From Blumeriella jaapii (Eukaryota > Ascomycota > Leotiomycetes > Helotiales > Drepanopezizaceae), in the NCBI GenBank assembly GCA_009599575.1, contig VWND01000009.1, forward strand, positions 496,001 to 560,000: 64,000 bases of DNA. The letters are read 5' to 3'. The position numbers and the translations under genes are program-made. The notes below the pieces were generated by a model that saw only the letters and a program-made list of their open reading frames with translations, was not told the DNA's origin and searched no databases. Shown here one piece after another: positions 13,120 to 25,267 of the stretch (its first letter is position 1; each line of letters begins with the position of its first letter).

Positions 13120-13930
13120 TAGCATACGCTGAAATAAAAAAAATAAAGTTTTTGATCGGTCGCAAATACTATTGGAAAGCTATAAAAGCAGATATATAGC
13201 AGTACGTTTCGAATTGTCGTTGCATACGAATAAAAGCTAGGCGCGATAAAACTCCGGGCTTTTTAAAACCTTTGCTTATATCCAGCAGATTTTATTAATA
13301 TTTAACGATGGATTTTACGAAGCTTTTATTGGACGAAAATAATTACGACTTCGCTTTCGTAATAATAAATCGTTTGTTTAAAAAACTTTTGTTAGTCTTC
13401 TGCCATAAAACTATCACAGCGAAAAGCTGGCAGCTTTGTTTTTAATTTATTAGATGCGCTATTTCGGCATGCCGGATTTAATTGTTTCGGACCGAAAAGC
13501 TTAGTTTGTTTCGGTTTTTTAACAAAAATTCTGCCGTATATTAAAAACCAAAATTAAATTGATTATTACGTATAATCTTAATATCGATAAGCAGACCGAA
13601 ATAATAAACCAGTATATTAAGCAACGCTTCCGCTTTTTTTGCTTTTATTATCAAAACAATTAAAAACGCTTTTTACTTTTAATAAATATTATATAATTAA
13701 TTTTGCCGCACGAATCTTTCGACAACGTTTTTTCTTTTCAAATCTTAAATAAATACGAGGCTCGCATATTCTGGGATATAAACAATTTCCGTTTTTTTCG
13801 CTCGGCCACCGAAAAGCTTAACCGCGACGAAGCTTTGCATCTGATCTTCCGATTAAAAAGATTATAAAATACGCGCAATCGTTTATTGCGCAATAACAAG
13901 CTAAAATAAAGCGCTTCGCTAACTTGCATA
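13120..13930 (+). pseudogene. Integrase remnant of E2
   Basis: Shows the integrase zinc-binding lead-in (YYWKAIKADI...), equivalent to YWPgM..dv, then MDFTKLLLDENNYDFAFVII, equivalent to the DDE core start 'mDFitdLP.s.gydailVvvdR'. Interrupted by several stops. Confidence 0.72.
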
Positions 13931-14194
13931 AACGATTAATAAATTGGAATATAGGCGACGAAGTATTAATAAGTATTAAAAATTAAAAGCTCGACCGACC
14001 TTTCCGAAAGCTTTCAAACAAATGGTACGGCCCAATCAAGGTCGTCGACAAGGTAAAAAAAAGTTAAAAGCTTGACTTTCCCGCAAACTGATTAATTTAT
14101 TTAATTTTCTATTTATATTCGCTTCGAAAGCATATTAGCAACCTTTTACCTGGCCAACGCCGCCCCGAATCAGCTTTTATTTAATTACTTCTTA

Positions 14195-14497
14195 AACAAA
14201 CGGAATGAAAAATCGAAGAAATAATAGGTTCGAAATTGCACAAAAAAATATTGCAATACCAGGTTAATTAGAAAAGCGCTAATAAAAATTTCGAATAATA
14301 CTTTTGTTCTGACGCTATAACGGCCCTTTATATTTTTTAAGTATTTCACCGATCACACTCCATCGCCAAAAGCCTTCTACGAGCGCTTTCCGCATAGTTG
14401 CAAGCTTACAACGAAAGCAGGGAAGATTACACCGAATTAAAGGACGATAAACCCATGATTGCAACTGCGAGAACGCAGTTTTTTCGGAAGGGGGGGG
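14195..14497 (+). pseudogene. Chromodomain-like tail and polypurine tract of E2
   Basis: About 14210-14420 reads like a degraded chromodomain (RFEIAQKNIAIPG... YYFCSDAITAPY), expected at the end of a chromovirus pol. The run GGAAGGGGGGGG just before the 3' LTR is the second-strand primer (polypurine tract). Confidence 0.55.
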
Positions 14498-14500
14498 TAG

Positions 14501-14785
14501 TATTACGATCCTGGCCAGTGGTAGTTGCCAGTGGTATGGTTGCCAGTGGTATGGTTGCCAGTGGTATAGTTGCCAGTGGTATGATTGCTGGTGGTGTTGG
14601 ATTAAGGTTTGGGGCACGGACCACCTCGGCCACTAGGCCTCGCGCTAAGTCACGTGACCCATAAGCGCAACCTACTGTATATAAAGTTCGCGACCCCGAG
14701 CATTCTAGCTCGGTGTTTTTCTTTCAATTTACATGCGTACCTTTTGGTCCATATTATTCCGATCACCCTCAAGCTAGCTGTGACA
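14501..14785 (+). repeat. 3' LTR of E2
   Basis: 285 bp, starts TATTACGATCC (TG to TA) and ends TGACA, followed at 14786 by the TSD. It keeps more C/G than the 5' LTR in its distal half (for example TGGTCCATATT against TGGTTTATATT). Tandem 15-bp units, CACGTG and the TATA box are conserved. Confidence 0.92.
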
Positions 14786-14790
14786 GTTTT

Positions 14791-17036
14791 GCGAACGCTG
14801 GAATAAACGGTAAAAATCTAATCGTGCATTTTTCGTATAAGGGCCAAACGAAAATAATCGACGTTTAATATTATCAGGCCACCGTAATATAACAGCAGAT
14901 CGCGTTCAAATATATACGAAATATTATTATCGTCGTTTTTTTTCGTAGCGTTTCGTACAGTTTTTTTTCGGAAAATTATTAAGCTGCTAATTATACGATT
15001 AGCGTGGAAAAGCTGGTTAACGATACGAAATGCGAAAAAAAAATCAATTATTTTAACGATAAAAACAGCTGTTTTAAAAGCCGTAAAAGATCGCAGTTTT
15101 TTAATTAAAAAACGGTGGTTAATTTGATCGGCTCGAAAAAGTATTTGCAAACGCTAAATGCGTTTAAAAAAGTTTTAGCGATCGAATTCGCTCGTACGAC
15201 GTATTAATACGTTAGCCAAAAAATTGTGTTTATTTAATTTGTACGTAATAAAAAAGTTATAATCGGCGAAAAGCTCGGCTTAGCGTATTTATCGAGCGTT
15301 TAAAAGTTTGAAAATTATAAAGTATTTTAAAATCTTATAATTAGTGATAATTTTAATTTAATAAACTGAATCAGCTAGTTTAATACGAAAATTGCTTAGA
15401 GATTTTACGATTGCGAATATTTTTTTGTCGTATACGACGTAGTTTAGCTTTGCGAAAACTATAGTTTTGCTAAAATAAACGATTAAAAGCCAGTCGTCGT
15501 TATAGAATTGCGAAAGCATAAAAGTTATTACGCCGTCGGAAGCGTTAGTTTTTAATATATAAAAAAGGTTTTGCTTATAATATTATAAAACTGATGCAAT
15601 AGTAAAAGCTAATGTAAAAAAATCGAAACTTTTTTGATATTCAGAAATGAAATTAAAAAAAACGTTAGCTTTGGTTAAATAAACCAAAAGTTTTGCAATT
15701 ATATCGTAGTTTCGAATAAAACGTCGGTAAAAATTACAAAAACCAAAAAAGCTTTGTATACTTTTTACAATAATAAAAGACTTTTAATAAGCGATTACGG
15801 AAATTTTTTTTGAATTTACTTTTAGATTTTTAATCGAAATAATAAAGCTTAAATAACGGATCCGAATAACGTTAAATTTAAATTTCCGAATATCGGCTTG
15901 TAATTTAGCGTCAGCGAGCTTTTAAAACATTTTGCGAACGTATATAACGTGTTTTAAAAAGTCGGACGAATAAATAAAAATATTATTTAAATATATAATA
16001 CAAAAATCGTTTAAATAATCGAAAAAACGTCGTTTATATAACGTTAGTAAATTGCGGGTTTATTAATAAAATTAAAAAATAGCATTTTGCATTTATAAGC
16101 GCCGTAACGCGTACGAAACGTCGTTAGTTTTTTATTAGCGGAGTTTATTCGAATTTTATAAAAAGTTTAACGAATATCGAGCTTCGTAAAAATACGCGCT
16201 TTCGAAAAACGAACAAAGGTTTTATCGATAAAAAAAAAAATAGCGATTTTTACGAATAATATTATTAAAAGCTCGATAATCGATACAAAAACGCAATAAA
16301 CCGTCGGGTTTTTTAACGAAAAGCATTAAAACAGCGAAAAAAGCGGTAAAAGATTCGATAAAGCTTTTGTTAAAATTATTTTGCAAATAAGTTTTGATAA
16401 TTTCGAGTTTTGAAATCGATATTTTATATAAAAAAATATATTTCAGCTTTTTTTTATTTATAATAAATTCGATTTTGTGATCGTAAGGCCGGTAAAAAGC
16501 TAGCTCGTTACTGGCGGCTTTAAAAAACACGTGTTCGAAGTTTTTGTATTTCGAAGAAAAAAATTCGAAAAAAAGTTTATTCGAAATTAGCTTTGCTAAG
16601 CTGGTTGAAAAGGTCGAAATCGATATTTCGTTAATTTTAAAACGTTCGAAAAAATTATAAGATTGGGGTTTAAAAAAAGTATTATACGTAAGGTCGTTTA
16701 ATATTTTATCGATTTTGTATAAAAAAATTAAAAACATTTTAATTGCTTTTTTTTTAGAAATCAGCTTAAAAGCGTATGCAATAATCTAACAAATAAAAAT
16801 TGAATAAGCAGTAAATTAAAAAATTCGTTTTCGAACTGATCGTTTAAAAGATTTAAAAAATGGCTTGTTTGAATTATCGATTATATTAAACTGAAAAGCT
16901 ATCGCGGCGAAAGTTTTCTTTCGGTTTTTAATATAATTGTTTTTCGTAAAACGAAAAAGCTGTTTTAACGAAAAAAAAAAAAAAAAAAAAAAAAAGAAAA
17001 AATAATAAAAGAAAAATCGTCAGCTTGGAAAAAATG
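14791..17036 (-). pseudogene. Integrase, RNase H and RT region of Gypsy copy A
   Basis: The best open stretch is 16222-16737 (171 codons, minus strand). It contains SFTAFFAVLMLFVKKPDGLL followed by RFCIDYRAFNN, the Gypsy RT fingers/palm entry. Leftward, 14818-15150 lies in the RNase H/integrase linker region. A poly-A run of about 27 nt (plus strand) at 16969-16995 lies just gag-proximal of RT and recurs in copy B (24979-25001). No catalytic frame is complete. Confidence 0.75.
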
Positions 17037-17041
17037 GTGTA

Positions 17042-17256
17042 TGTGACGACGTGGCCCGTTCGGCTCGGCCCTTCGGCTTCCCGGCCTTGGCCCCTTGGCC
17101 CCTTGGCCCCGGCCTTTCGGCTCTTCGGCCTTCCGGCCCCTGCCGAACCTTAAACCCATATGTATATAGCTCCTTCCAGCAGAACCTCTTCCAGGTTCTG
17201 CACCTTGATATTCTAAGCCCTTCGCCTACCTGTTCTCCAGCATACGTGTCGTCACA
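17042..17256 (+). repeat. Solo LTR, family S1, GC-rich, not RIP-mutated
   Basis: 215 bp bounded by a perfect TSD GTGTA (17037-17041 and 17257-17261), with inverted termini TGTGACGAC / GTCGTCACA. It is strikingly C/G-rich (GGCCCTTCGGC, repeated CCCCTTGG units) inside AT-rich DNA. A TATA-like TATATA lies near 17161. Orientation is inferred from the TATA position. Confidence 0.9.
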
Positions 17257-17261
17257 GTGTA

Positions 17262-19519
17262 ATTTCTTATATTATTTTATTAGCGTCGCTATTGAAATTG
17301 ATACCGCGAATAAAATTCGATTTTTTCGCGCTTCGTACAGCGTCGTAAATCTGCCATAATTAATTAAGGTTTTTGTTACGTTTTACAGCGTCGTTTTAAT
17401 GGCGAGATTGAATTTTTCGGAAATGCAAATAAAAGACTTTAATACAACGAGCGTAAAAAATTATGGAAAGGTAAAACTTCGGCCAATAAAGCTTACGTTT
17501 ATTACAATTTAATAAAATTTAATATTCGGCCAACCAAGCTTTTTTTAAAATTATATTATAATTTCCGAGATTGATAATTAAAAAAAAAGTAAACGATTAT
17601 ATTCGATTATTAATAATAAAATTAAAAAGCGTAAAATGTGTAATTAAATGGCCACGAGCTTTATTATACTTTTTTATAGGAAAAGAAGCCGGGAAAAATT
17701 AAATTAAAAATTAAAAAAAAAAAAAAAAAGATTTAATTAGCGCCGAATCGATTAACGCATAACCGTTCGCTTTAAAATCGGCGAGCGCTTTTATTTTGTA
17801 CGAAAAGCTATTTTTGGTAAATATAACGAAGATTATTAATAAATCGCTATTAAAAAGCTTTCGAACGTTAAAATAACGTATATCGCGCAATACGCTTAAA
17901 AAAAAGGCTTTGCTTAGGCCTGGGCGTTTTCCGATTGGCGGGAAAGCTTTCGACTTTTTTATATGCATTTTGAAAATCGTTTGGAAAAAGGTTTTCGTTT
18001 TTATTATTATTATCGAAAAGCGAATTTTCGGCCGATTCGATTTCGTTTATATTTATTAGCTTAAAAGGACTTTTGGATGGAACCGAGGATCGGCCCGTAG
18101 AAGGTTTTGTAAATTGGCTTTTTTAAATTCTTTGGTATGGAATAAAAAACGAGCGTTATCGTTGGTCCGATCGAAAAGGAAAAACGCCAAGAGGGGCGTT
18201 TTGGCGTGGAGAAAAAAAAAAAACAAAGGACTGAAAAAAAGCCTGTGAAGCATTTAAACGACTTTCGTACGTACGATTTAATTCGTAGTACGCTTTGGTT
18301 AAAAACCTATTATTTTGATAAATAATAGACTTAATAAAGCGATTCGCGTATAGAATTCGTTTAGCCAACTGATTTTGTTTTTTTTAACGAACGGCGGTGA
18401 GCCAATTCTTAAAGGTCGTTGTACGCGCTTATTCCAAATGTAGCTTTTTTCGTAAACGTTTCGGTATTTTATCGCGAAAAACGTTTCGAAGCTGTTTGTC
18501 AGTTCGTATTTAAGCGTTTGCTGCGAAAATGGAAAATCGCAGATAAAATCGCTAAAAGTCGTCGTGCGTATTTATTACAAGTATTTTAAATTCGTTTTCG
18601 GCTTTTTAAACGTCGGAAAATCGGCCAGAAAATCGGCGACTTTTTTTATTAATTTTTCGAAAAATATAAAATCGGAACGGTTTAAAATACGCGGGGTCAG
18701 AAACTTTTTTATTACGCTTTCGGTTTGATCGAATATATAATTTTTGCGAAATCGATCGCTAGCGAAATAATCGTAATAAAATTCGAAATTATCGAAAACT
18801 TTAGTTTTTTAATAGCGTATTTTATAATTTTTATTATTATTTAGCTTAAACTTAAAATTCGGAATACGTTTTATACGAACTAATCGAAAGTTAGCAAATA
18901 AATAAAAATTATAGCGTTTAAAAAGCGCGCTAAGATTTTGGCCGTTAGAAAAAAATTTAAAAAAAGTTCGCGAAAAGCGTAGAAGTTGGTCTGCAGCGTT
19001 TGTTAATTAAAATAAAACGTTGCGAAAAAAAAAAGCAGCAGATTCGCGATTGGCAGAGGCACGTTCGATAAATTTTATCAAACGCTTTAATTAAAAGGTC
19101 TGTCGCAGTCGTATAATCTTCAAAAGTTGTCGTTTACGCTTTTGCGTTTCTTTCAGTTGATTTTACAAAAGTCTCAACTGAACGCTTTCAGCGTTAGGCT
19201 AGGAGATGGCAGGCGAAATGGTTGGCGCTCTGCCTTTTCCTTTGTTTTTTTTTCCTCGGAAAAAGGACTGTTTTTCAAAAGAAAAAGCTTTTGGGGGAGG
19301 CTGCTTTTTTGCTAATTAAAAAAAGAAGGGAGGTTGAAATGTAATAGCAGGAGCTGAAAAGCTCTGTTAAAAAAAAAATCGTTGAACAAAAGCCATTTTT
19401 CGCAAAGTGCGGAAATAAGCCTTTTCACGACCGGTCGATTATTTTAGTATGATTCGTAAGAAATTCGAAGAAAAAAATAGTTTACGCCGTCGCCAGCGTA
19501 AAAAAAAAGTTGTTAATAA
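17262..19519 (-). pseudogene. Gag and protease region of Gypsy copy A
   Basis: On the minus strand, fragments at 18156-18368 and 18056-18253 (gag-like, rich in Phe/Arg/Lys) precede 17711-17968, which ends ADFKANGYALIDS. That segment is the aspartic protease with the expected D-S-G-A turned into D-F-K-A by transitions only (TCT to TTT, GGA to AAA). The 19000-19519 part is the leader between the 5' LTR and gag. Confidence 0.62.
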
Positions 19520-19786
19520 TATAACGATCTAATCAATCGGAAAGCTGGGAAATCAGTCAATTGGTCGCCGAGTTTATATAATATAAAAAACGAGCTTTTG
19601 GTTTTGTAACAAAAATATTTATTTAAAATTAATAATTACAAAAGGCAGAGGTTGCTAAAAGGAGAAAGCCTTATATATATGATAGTCTCCACAGTTGATG
19701 GGAGACCCACCAGGAGACCAGGGAGCTTGCAGCTATACGTAGTTGCTGGGGTGATACACGAGGTGGCAAAAGAGTGAATCGTCACA
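19520..19786 (-). repeat. 5' LTR of Gypsy copy A
   Basis: 267 bp, homologous to 21163-21427 and 27314-27577. On the plus strand it begins TATAACG (RIP-altered TGTAACG) and ends CGTCACA. It is followed directly by fragment D. Confidence 0.88.
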
Positions 19787-20506
19787 AAATTTTCGACAAC
19801 GCTTTTAAGCTAAACTTTTTTAATATTATAAACGTACATTTAGTTTTTCACGCTAATCGACTGCGTAAAACAGCTGACGACGCGCTTTTAAATCAGATTA
19901 ATTCAGCTTTTGAATTTATTAATATAATTAATAAGCTTGAATACGAAATCGAAAATTTAATCGCTTATCGAATGCAGCGGAAAACCTTTTAGTATAAAGC
20001 TTTTTAAATAAGCTTAAATAAAAATCTTACGTAATATTCCGCGTCTGATTTTATATACGCCTTTTTAAAAATACGCGATTTTCATTTGGCGTATAAAAAG
20101 CTTTCCGGTTTTTCTGCAAAATTTGTAAATTGGCTGAAAGCGTATTCCGAAGGTTTGGATTCGTACGATTATTTGAATAGCGACGTATTAATAAATAAAA
20201 GCTCGAGGGCGCGCTTTTTTCGGACGGGGAAATAATGTGACGATTTATTCTTTTGCCACTTTTCGTGTGTTACCTCAGCAACTACGTATAGCTGCAAGCT
20301 TTCTAGTTTCCTGATAAATTTCCCTATTAATTATAAAAATTATTTATATATATAAAGCTTTCTTTTTTTAGCAACCTCTGCTTTTTGCAGTTGTTAATTC
20401 TAAATAAATATTTTTGTTACAAAACCAAAGGCTCGTTCCTCATACCATATGAACACGGCGACCAGTTGACTGATCTCCCAGCCCTTCGACTGATTAAATC
20501 GTTACA
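19787..20506 (+). mobile_element. 3' fragment D of the Gypsy chromovirus, ending in an LTR
   Basis: Plus-strand integrase tail and chromodomain-like segment (open 19774-19992, the first codons borrowed from the LTR of copy A). It reads into VHLVFHANRLRKTADDAL and YEIENLIAYRMQRKTF, then a purine-rich tract (GACGGGGAAATAA) and the LTR at 20236-20506. Copy A inserted into it at 19786/19787, so the rest of D is to the left, outside the window. Confidence 0.82.
20236..20506 (+). repeat. Gypsy LTR shared by fragment D and body C
   Basis: 271 bp with intact TGTGACG start and GTTACA end. It serves as the 3' LTR of D and is joined directly, without the usual leader, to the body of copy C at 20507. 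Confidence 0.85.
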
Positions 20507-21162
20507 CCGCCGTCCGTTAAAAAAAACAAAATCAATTGGCTAAACGAATTTTATACGCGAATCGCTTTTCAACCAAGTCTATTATTTATTAAAATAATAG
20601 GTTTTTAACCAAAACGTATTACGAATCAAATCGTACGTACGAAAGTCGTTTAAATGTTTCATAAGCTTTTTTTCAGCCTTTTGTTTTTCCTTCTCCTTTA
20701 CGTCAAAACGCTTTTTTTAGCGTTTTTTTCTTTCGATCGGACCAACGACAACGCTCGTTTTTTATTTTATATTAAAAAGTTTAAAAAAGCTAATTTGCAC
20801 GATTTTTTACGGGCCGACCCTCGGTTCTATTTAAAAGCTTTTTCAGACTAGTAAATATAAACGAAATCGAACCGGCCGAAAATTCGCTTTCTGATAATAA
20901 TAATAAAAACGAAAATCCTTTTTCAAACGATTTTCAAAACGCATATAAAAAAGTTGAAAGCTTTTCCGCTAGTCGAAAAAACGCTCAGGCCTAAGCAAAG
21001 CCTTTTTTTAAGCGTATTGCGCGATATGCGTTATTTTAACGTTCGAAAGTTTTTTAATAGCGATTTATTAACAATTCCCGTTATACTTATCAAAAATAGC
21101 TTTTCGTATAAAATAAAAACGCTCGCCGATTTTAAAGCGAACAGTTATGCGTTAATCGATTC
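20507..21162 (+). pseudogene. Gag/protease part of copy C, before insertion B
   Basis: Open fragments 20654-20851 (gag-like, MFHKLFFSLL...) and 20954-21175, which ends KTLADFKANSYALIDS: a protease active site with D-S-G-A read as D-F-K-A (21128-21139). It matches the minus-strand copies A and B. The frame is cut at 21162 by copy B. Confidence 0.6.
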
Positions 21163-21427
21163 TGTAACGATCTAATCAGTCGGAGGGCTGGGAGATCAGT
21201 CAACTGATCGCCGTGTTCATATGGTATAAAACGAGCCTTTGGTTTTGTAACAAAAATATTCACTTAAAATCAACAATTGCAAAAAGCAGAAATTGCTAAA
21301 AAAAAAAAAGCCTTATATATATAAATAGTTTCCATAATTAATAAAAAAACTCATCAGAAAACCAAAAAGCTTGCAGCTACACGTAGTTGCTGAAGTAACA
21401 CGAAAGGCAAAAAAATAAATCGTTACA
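21163..21427 (-). repeat. 3' LTR of copy B
   Basis: 265 bp. On the plus strand it starts TGTAACGATCTAATCAGTCGG and ends ATCGTTACA. Less RIP-altered than the 5' LTR in its left half. Confidence 0.92.
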
Positions 21428-21628
21428 CTACCTTTTCGTCCGAAAAAAGCGCGTTTTCGAGCTTTTATTTATTGATACGTCGCTATTCAAATAATCGTAC
21501 GAATTCAAACCTTCGGAATACGTTTTTAGCCAATATACAAGTTTTGCAAAAGGACCGGAAAGCTTTTTATACGCCAAATAAAAGTCGCGCATTTTCAGAA
21601 AAACATATATAAAATCAAACGCGGGATA

Positions 21629-21952
21629 CTACGTAAGATTTTTATTTAAGCTTACCCAAAAAGCTTTGTACTGAAAAGTTTTTCGTTGCACTCGACAGGC
21701 GATTAATTCTTCGATTTCGTATTTAAACTTATTAATTATATTAATAAATTCAGAAGCTAGATTAATCTGATTTAAAAGCGCGTCGTTAGCTGCTTTACGC
21801 AATCGATTAGCATAAAAAACTAAATATACGTTTATAATACTAGAAAAATTTAATTTAAAAGCGTTGTCGAAAATTTTGGCTATAATTTTAAAAAAACCGT
21901 TTATAAAATTGTCGAATTTGCGAAAAAGTCGAAAAGTCGGAAATAAACGCAT
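21629..21952 (-). pseudogene. Integrase tail and chromodomain-like segment of copy B
   Basis: 107-codon open stretch. It shows VYLVFYANRLRKAANDALL and then YEIEELIACRVQRKTFQYK running into FWVSLNKNLT, the start of a retroelement chromodomain (YEVEEIL.hR...yLVkWkGy). The family is thus a chromovirus, whose chromodomain is thought to steer integration to heterochromatin. Confidence 0.8.
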
Positions 21953-24900
21953 ATCGAATTATACGTAATCGCTAACGTTAAAATCGATCGCGCGGCGAAA
22001 CTTATTTGCATTTTTTTTTATTTTATCGTAAGCTTATTAAAAGTGCGATTTAGCGAAGTTTCAGGCGTCGTAATAGCGGCGAGCGTACGCACGAGTTTCG
22101 TTTGCGTTTAGCTTATATAAAAAATTAAAAAAAGGAAAAGTATCGAGCTTTTAATTTCAATTAATATAAAAAATATAATCGTATATAATTTCAAAAAATA
22201 AAAAGCTATTTAGACTTTCGTAAAAAAAAATGATTTAAACGAAATCTATTATTAAAAAAAATTCGCTTTAATCGTTTTAATAAAAATTTACGAAAAATCG
22301 AAATCGTTTTTGCAAATATTAATTGTAAATTTCGGTCTGACCGTCGGTTTTAGGATAAGCGGCTATCGAAAGTTTTAATTGCGTACCGAGTATTTTATTT
22401 AATTTAAACCAAAAAATAAATTAATATTAAAAGCTACGATCGTTAATAATACTTTTTAAAAGGCCAAAGTACTTATATACGTAAAATATATACAATTTAG
22501 CGAAGCTTCGAATATCGATATTTTTATAATAAAAAATCGAAATAGCTTGCTTAAAAAAGCGATTTATTATTACGAATACGTTATCGTAATCGTATTTGTT
22601 TTTATTAAAATTGTAAAAGTTTATTATAACGTATTTTCAAAAGTAATTAAAAACAGAAAAAAGCTAAAAAAAACCGGAGCGCTTATTTTTTAAAACAAAA
22701 CTTTTTCGATAAACGTAATAATTACGATAGTATTATTTTACGAAAACTGTTATACCTCGCTAATAATATTAATTCGAAAGCAATTGCGTAATTTTGCGAA
22801 CGCTAAAATAAACGATAAAAATCTGATCGTATATTTTTCGTACAAAAGCTAAACGAAAATAATCAACGTTTAGTATTATTAAACGATCGTAATATAACAG
22901 CAAATCGCGTTTAAATATATACGAAATATTATTATCGTCGTTTTTTTTCGTAGCGTTTCGTATAGTTTTTTTTCGAAAAGCTATCAGGCTGCTAGCTATA
23001 CGATTAGCGTAGAAAAGCTGGTCAACGATACGAAATGCGAAAAAAAAATCAGCTATTTCAACGATAAAAACAGCTGTTTCGGAAGCCGTAAAAAATCGAA
23101 GTTTTTCAGTTAAAAAGCGGTAATCGATCTGATTTGCTCGAAAAAAGGTTTGCAGACGCTGAATGCGTTTAAAAAAGTTTTAACGATCGAATTCGCTCGT
23201 ACGACGTATTAATACGTCAGTTAAAAAGTTGTGTTTATCTGGTTTGTATATAATAAAAAAGTTATAATCGGCGAAAAGCTCGGCCTAGCGTACCTGTCGA
23301 GCGTTTAAGAATTTAAAAATTATAAAATACTTTAAAGCTTTATAATTAATAATAATTTTGATTTAATAAATTAAATTAATTAATTCAGCACGAAAATTGC
23401 CTAAAAATCTTACGATTGCGAATATCTTTTTATCGTATACGACGTAATTTAGCTTTGCGAAGGCTATGGTTTTATTATAATAAGCGATTAAAAGCTAGTC
23501 GTTATTATGGAATTACGAAAGCATAAAAGCTATTACGCCGTCGAAAGCGTTAATTTCTAATATACAAAAAAAGTCTTGCCTGTAATATTATAAAACTGGT
23601 GCAATAATAAAAGCTAGTATAAAAAGGTCGAAACTTTTTTAATATTCAAAAGTGAAATTTTAAAAAACGTTAGCTTTAATCAAATAAACCAAAAGCTTTG
23701 CAATTATACCGTAGTTTCGAATAAAACGTCGGTAAAAGTTACAAAAATCAAAGAATTTTTATATATTTTTTATAATAATAAAAAGCTTTTAGTAAGCGAC
23801 TACGAAAACCTTTTTTAAATTTATTTTTAAGCGTTTAATAAAAATAATAAAACTTAAGTAACGGATCCGAATAACGTTGAATTTAGATTTCCGAATATCG
23901 GTCTGTAATTCAGCGTCAGCGAGCTTTTAAAACATTTTGCGAACGTATATAACGTATTTTAAAAAATCGGATAAATAAATAAAAATATTATTTAAATATG
24001 CAATGCAAAAATCGTTTAAATAGTCGAAAAAACGTCGTTTATATAACGTTAATAAATTGCGGATTTATTAATAAAATCAAAAAGTAGCATTTTGCATTTA
24101 TAAGCGCCGTAACGCGTACGAAACGTCGTTAATTTTTTATTAACGAAGTTTATTCGAATTTTATAAAAAGCTTAACGAATATCGAGCTTCGTAAAAATTT
24201 GCGTTTTCGAAAAACGAGCAAAAGTCTTATCGATAAAAAAAAAAAATAGCGATTTTTACGAATAATATTATTAAAAATTCGATAATCGATACAAAAACGC
24301 AATAAACCGTCGGGTTTTTTAGCGAAAAGTATTAAAACAGCGAAAAAAGCGGTAAAAAGTTCGATAATGTTTTTGTTAAAATTATTTTACAAATAAATTT
24401 TAACAATTTCGAGCTTTGAAATCGATATTTTATATAAAAAAGTGTATTTCAGCTTTTTTTTATTTATAATAAATTCGATTTTATAATCGTAAAATCGGTA
24501 AAAAGCTAGCTCGTTATTAGCGGCTTTAAAAAACACGTATTCGAAGTTTTTGTACTCCGGAAAAAAAGATTCGAAAAAAGATTTATTCGAAATTAGCTTT
24601 GCTAAGCTAGTTAAAAAAGTCGAAATCGATATTTCGTTAATTTTAAAACGTTCGAAAAAACTATAAAATTAGATTTTGAAAAAAGTGTTATACGTAAAAT
24701 CGTTTAGTATTTTGTCGATTTCGTACAAAAAGATTAAAAACATTTCAATTGCTTTTTTTTTAAAAATCAGCTTAAAAGCGTATGCAATAATCTGGCAAAT
24801 GGAAATTGAATAAGCAATGGATTAAAAAACTCGTTTTCGAACTAATCGTTTAGAAAGTTCAAAAAATAGCTTATTTAAATTATCGATTATATTAAGCTGA

Positions 24901-25250
24901 AAAGCTATCGCGGCGAAAACCTTTTTTCGATCTTTGGTATAATTGTTTTTCGTAAAACGAAAAAGCTGTTTTAACGAAAAAAAAAAAAAAAAAAAAAAAA
25001 AAATTTAATAAAAAAAAAATCGGCAACCTGGGAAAATAATGGTGCGATTTTTTGTATTATTCCACTGGCGTCGCCATCGAAATTAGCACCGCGAATAAAA
25101 TTCGATCTTTTCGCGTTTCGCACAGCGTCGTAAATCTGCCATAATTAATCAAAATTCTTATCACGTTTTACAACGTCGTTTTAATAGCGAAATTAAATCT
25201 TTCGGAAATATAAATAAAAAACTTTAATACAACGAGCGTAAAAAGCTATA
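21953..25250 (-). pseudogene. Integrase, RNase H and RT region of copy B
   Basis: Colinear with 7485-8327 plus 14791-17036 of copy A. RT fingers lie near 24290-24380 on the minus strand. Closed by many stops; no open stretch over 60 codons. Confidence 0.68.
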
Positions 25251-25267
25251 AAAAAATAAAACTTCGG

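Larger units (their letters stand above)
8328..14785 (+). mobile_element. Ty3/Gypsy LTR retrotransposon E2, complete but RIP-inactivated
   Basis: Flanked by a perfect 5-bp target-site duplication GTTTT (8323-8327 and 14786-14790). Both LTRs are 285 bp (8328-8612 and 14501-14785). Internal order: gag with a zinc knuckle, protease, RT, RNase H, integrase and a chromodomain-like tail. A G-run polypurine tract (about 14488-14497) precedes the 3' LTR. It interrupts Gypsy copy A, whose sequence is continuous across the site in copy B near 22790. A solo LTR of the same family sits at 46854-47104. Confidence 0.93.
6802..19786 (-). mobile_element. Ty3/Gypsy chromovirus, copy A, with nested insertions
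   Basis: Minus-strand element. Its 3' LTR (6802-6959) is cut by Copia copy I and its 5' LTR is 19520-19786. The internal part is interrupted by element E2 (8323-14785) and a solo LTR (17042-17256). Subtracting these leaves about 5877 bp, against 5886 bp in uninterrupted copy B, so it is otherwise full length. It was inserted in fragment D, which resumes at 19787. Order on the minus strand: gag, protease, RT/RNase H, integrase, chromodomain-like tail. All frames are broken. Confidence 0.88.
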
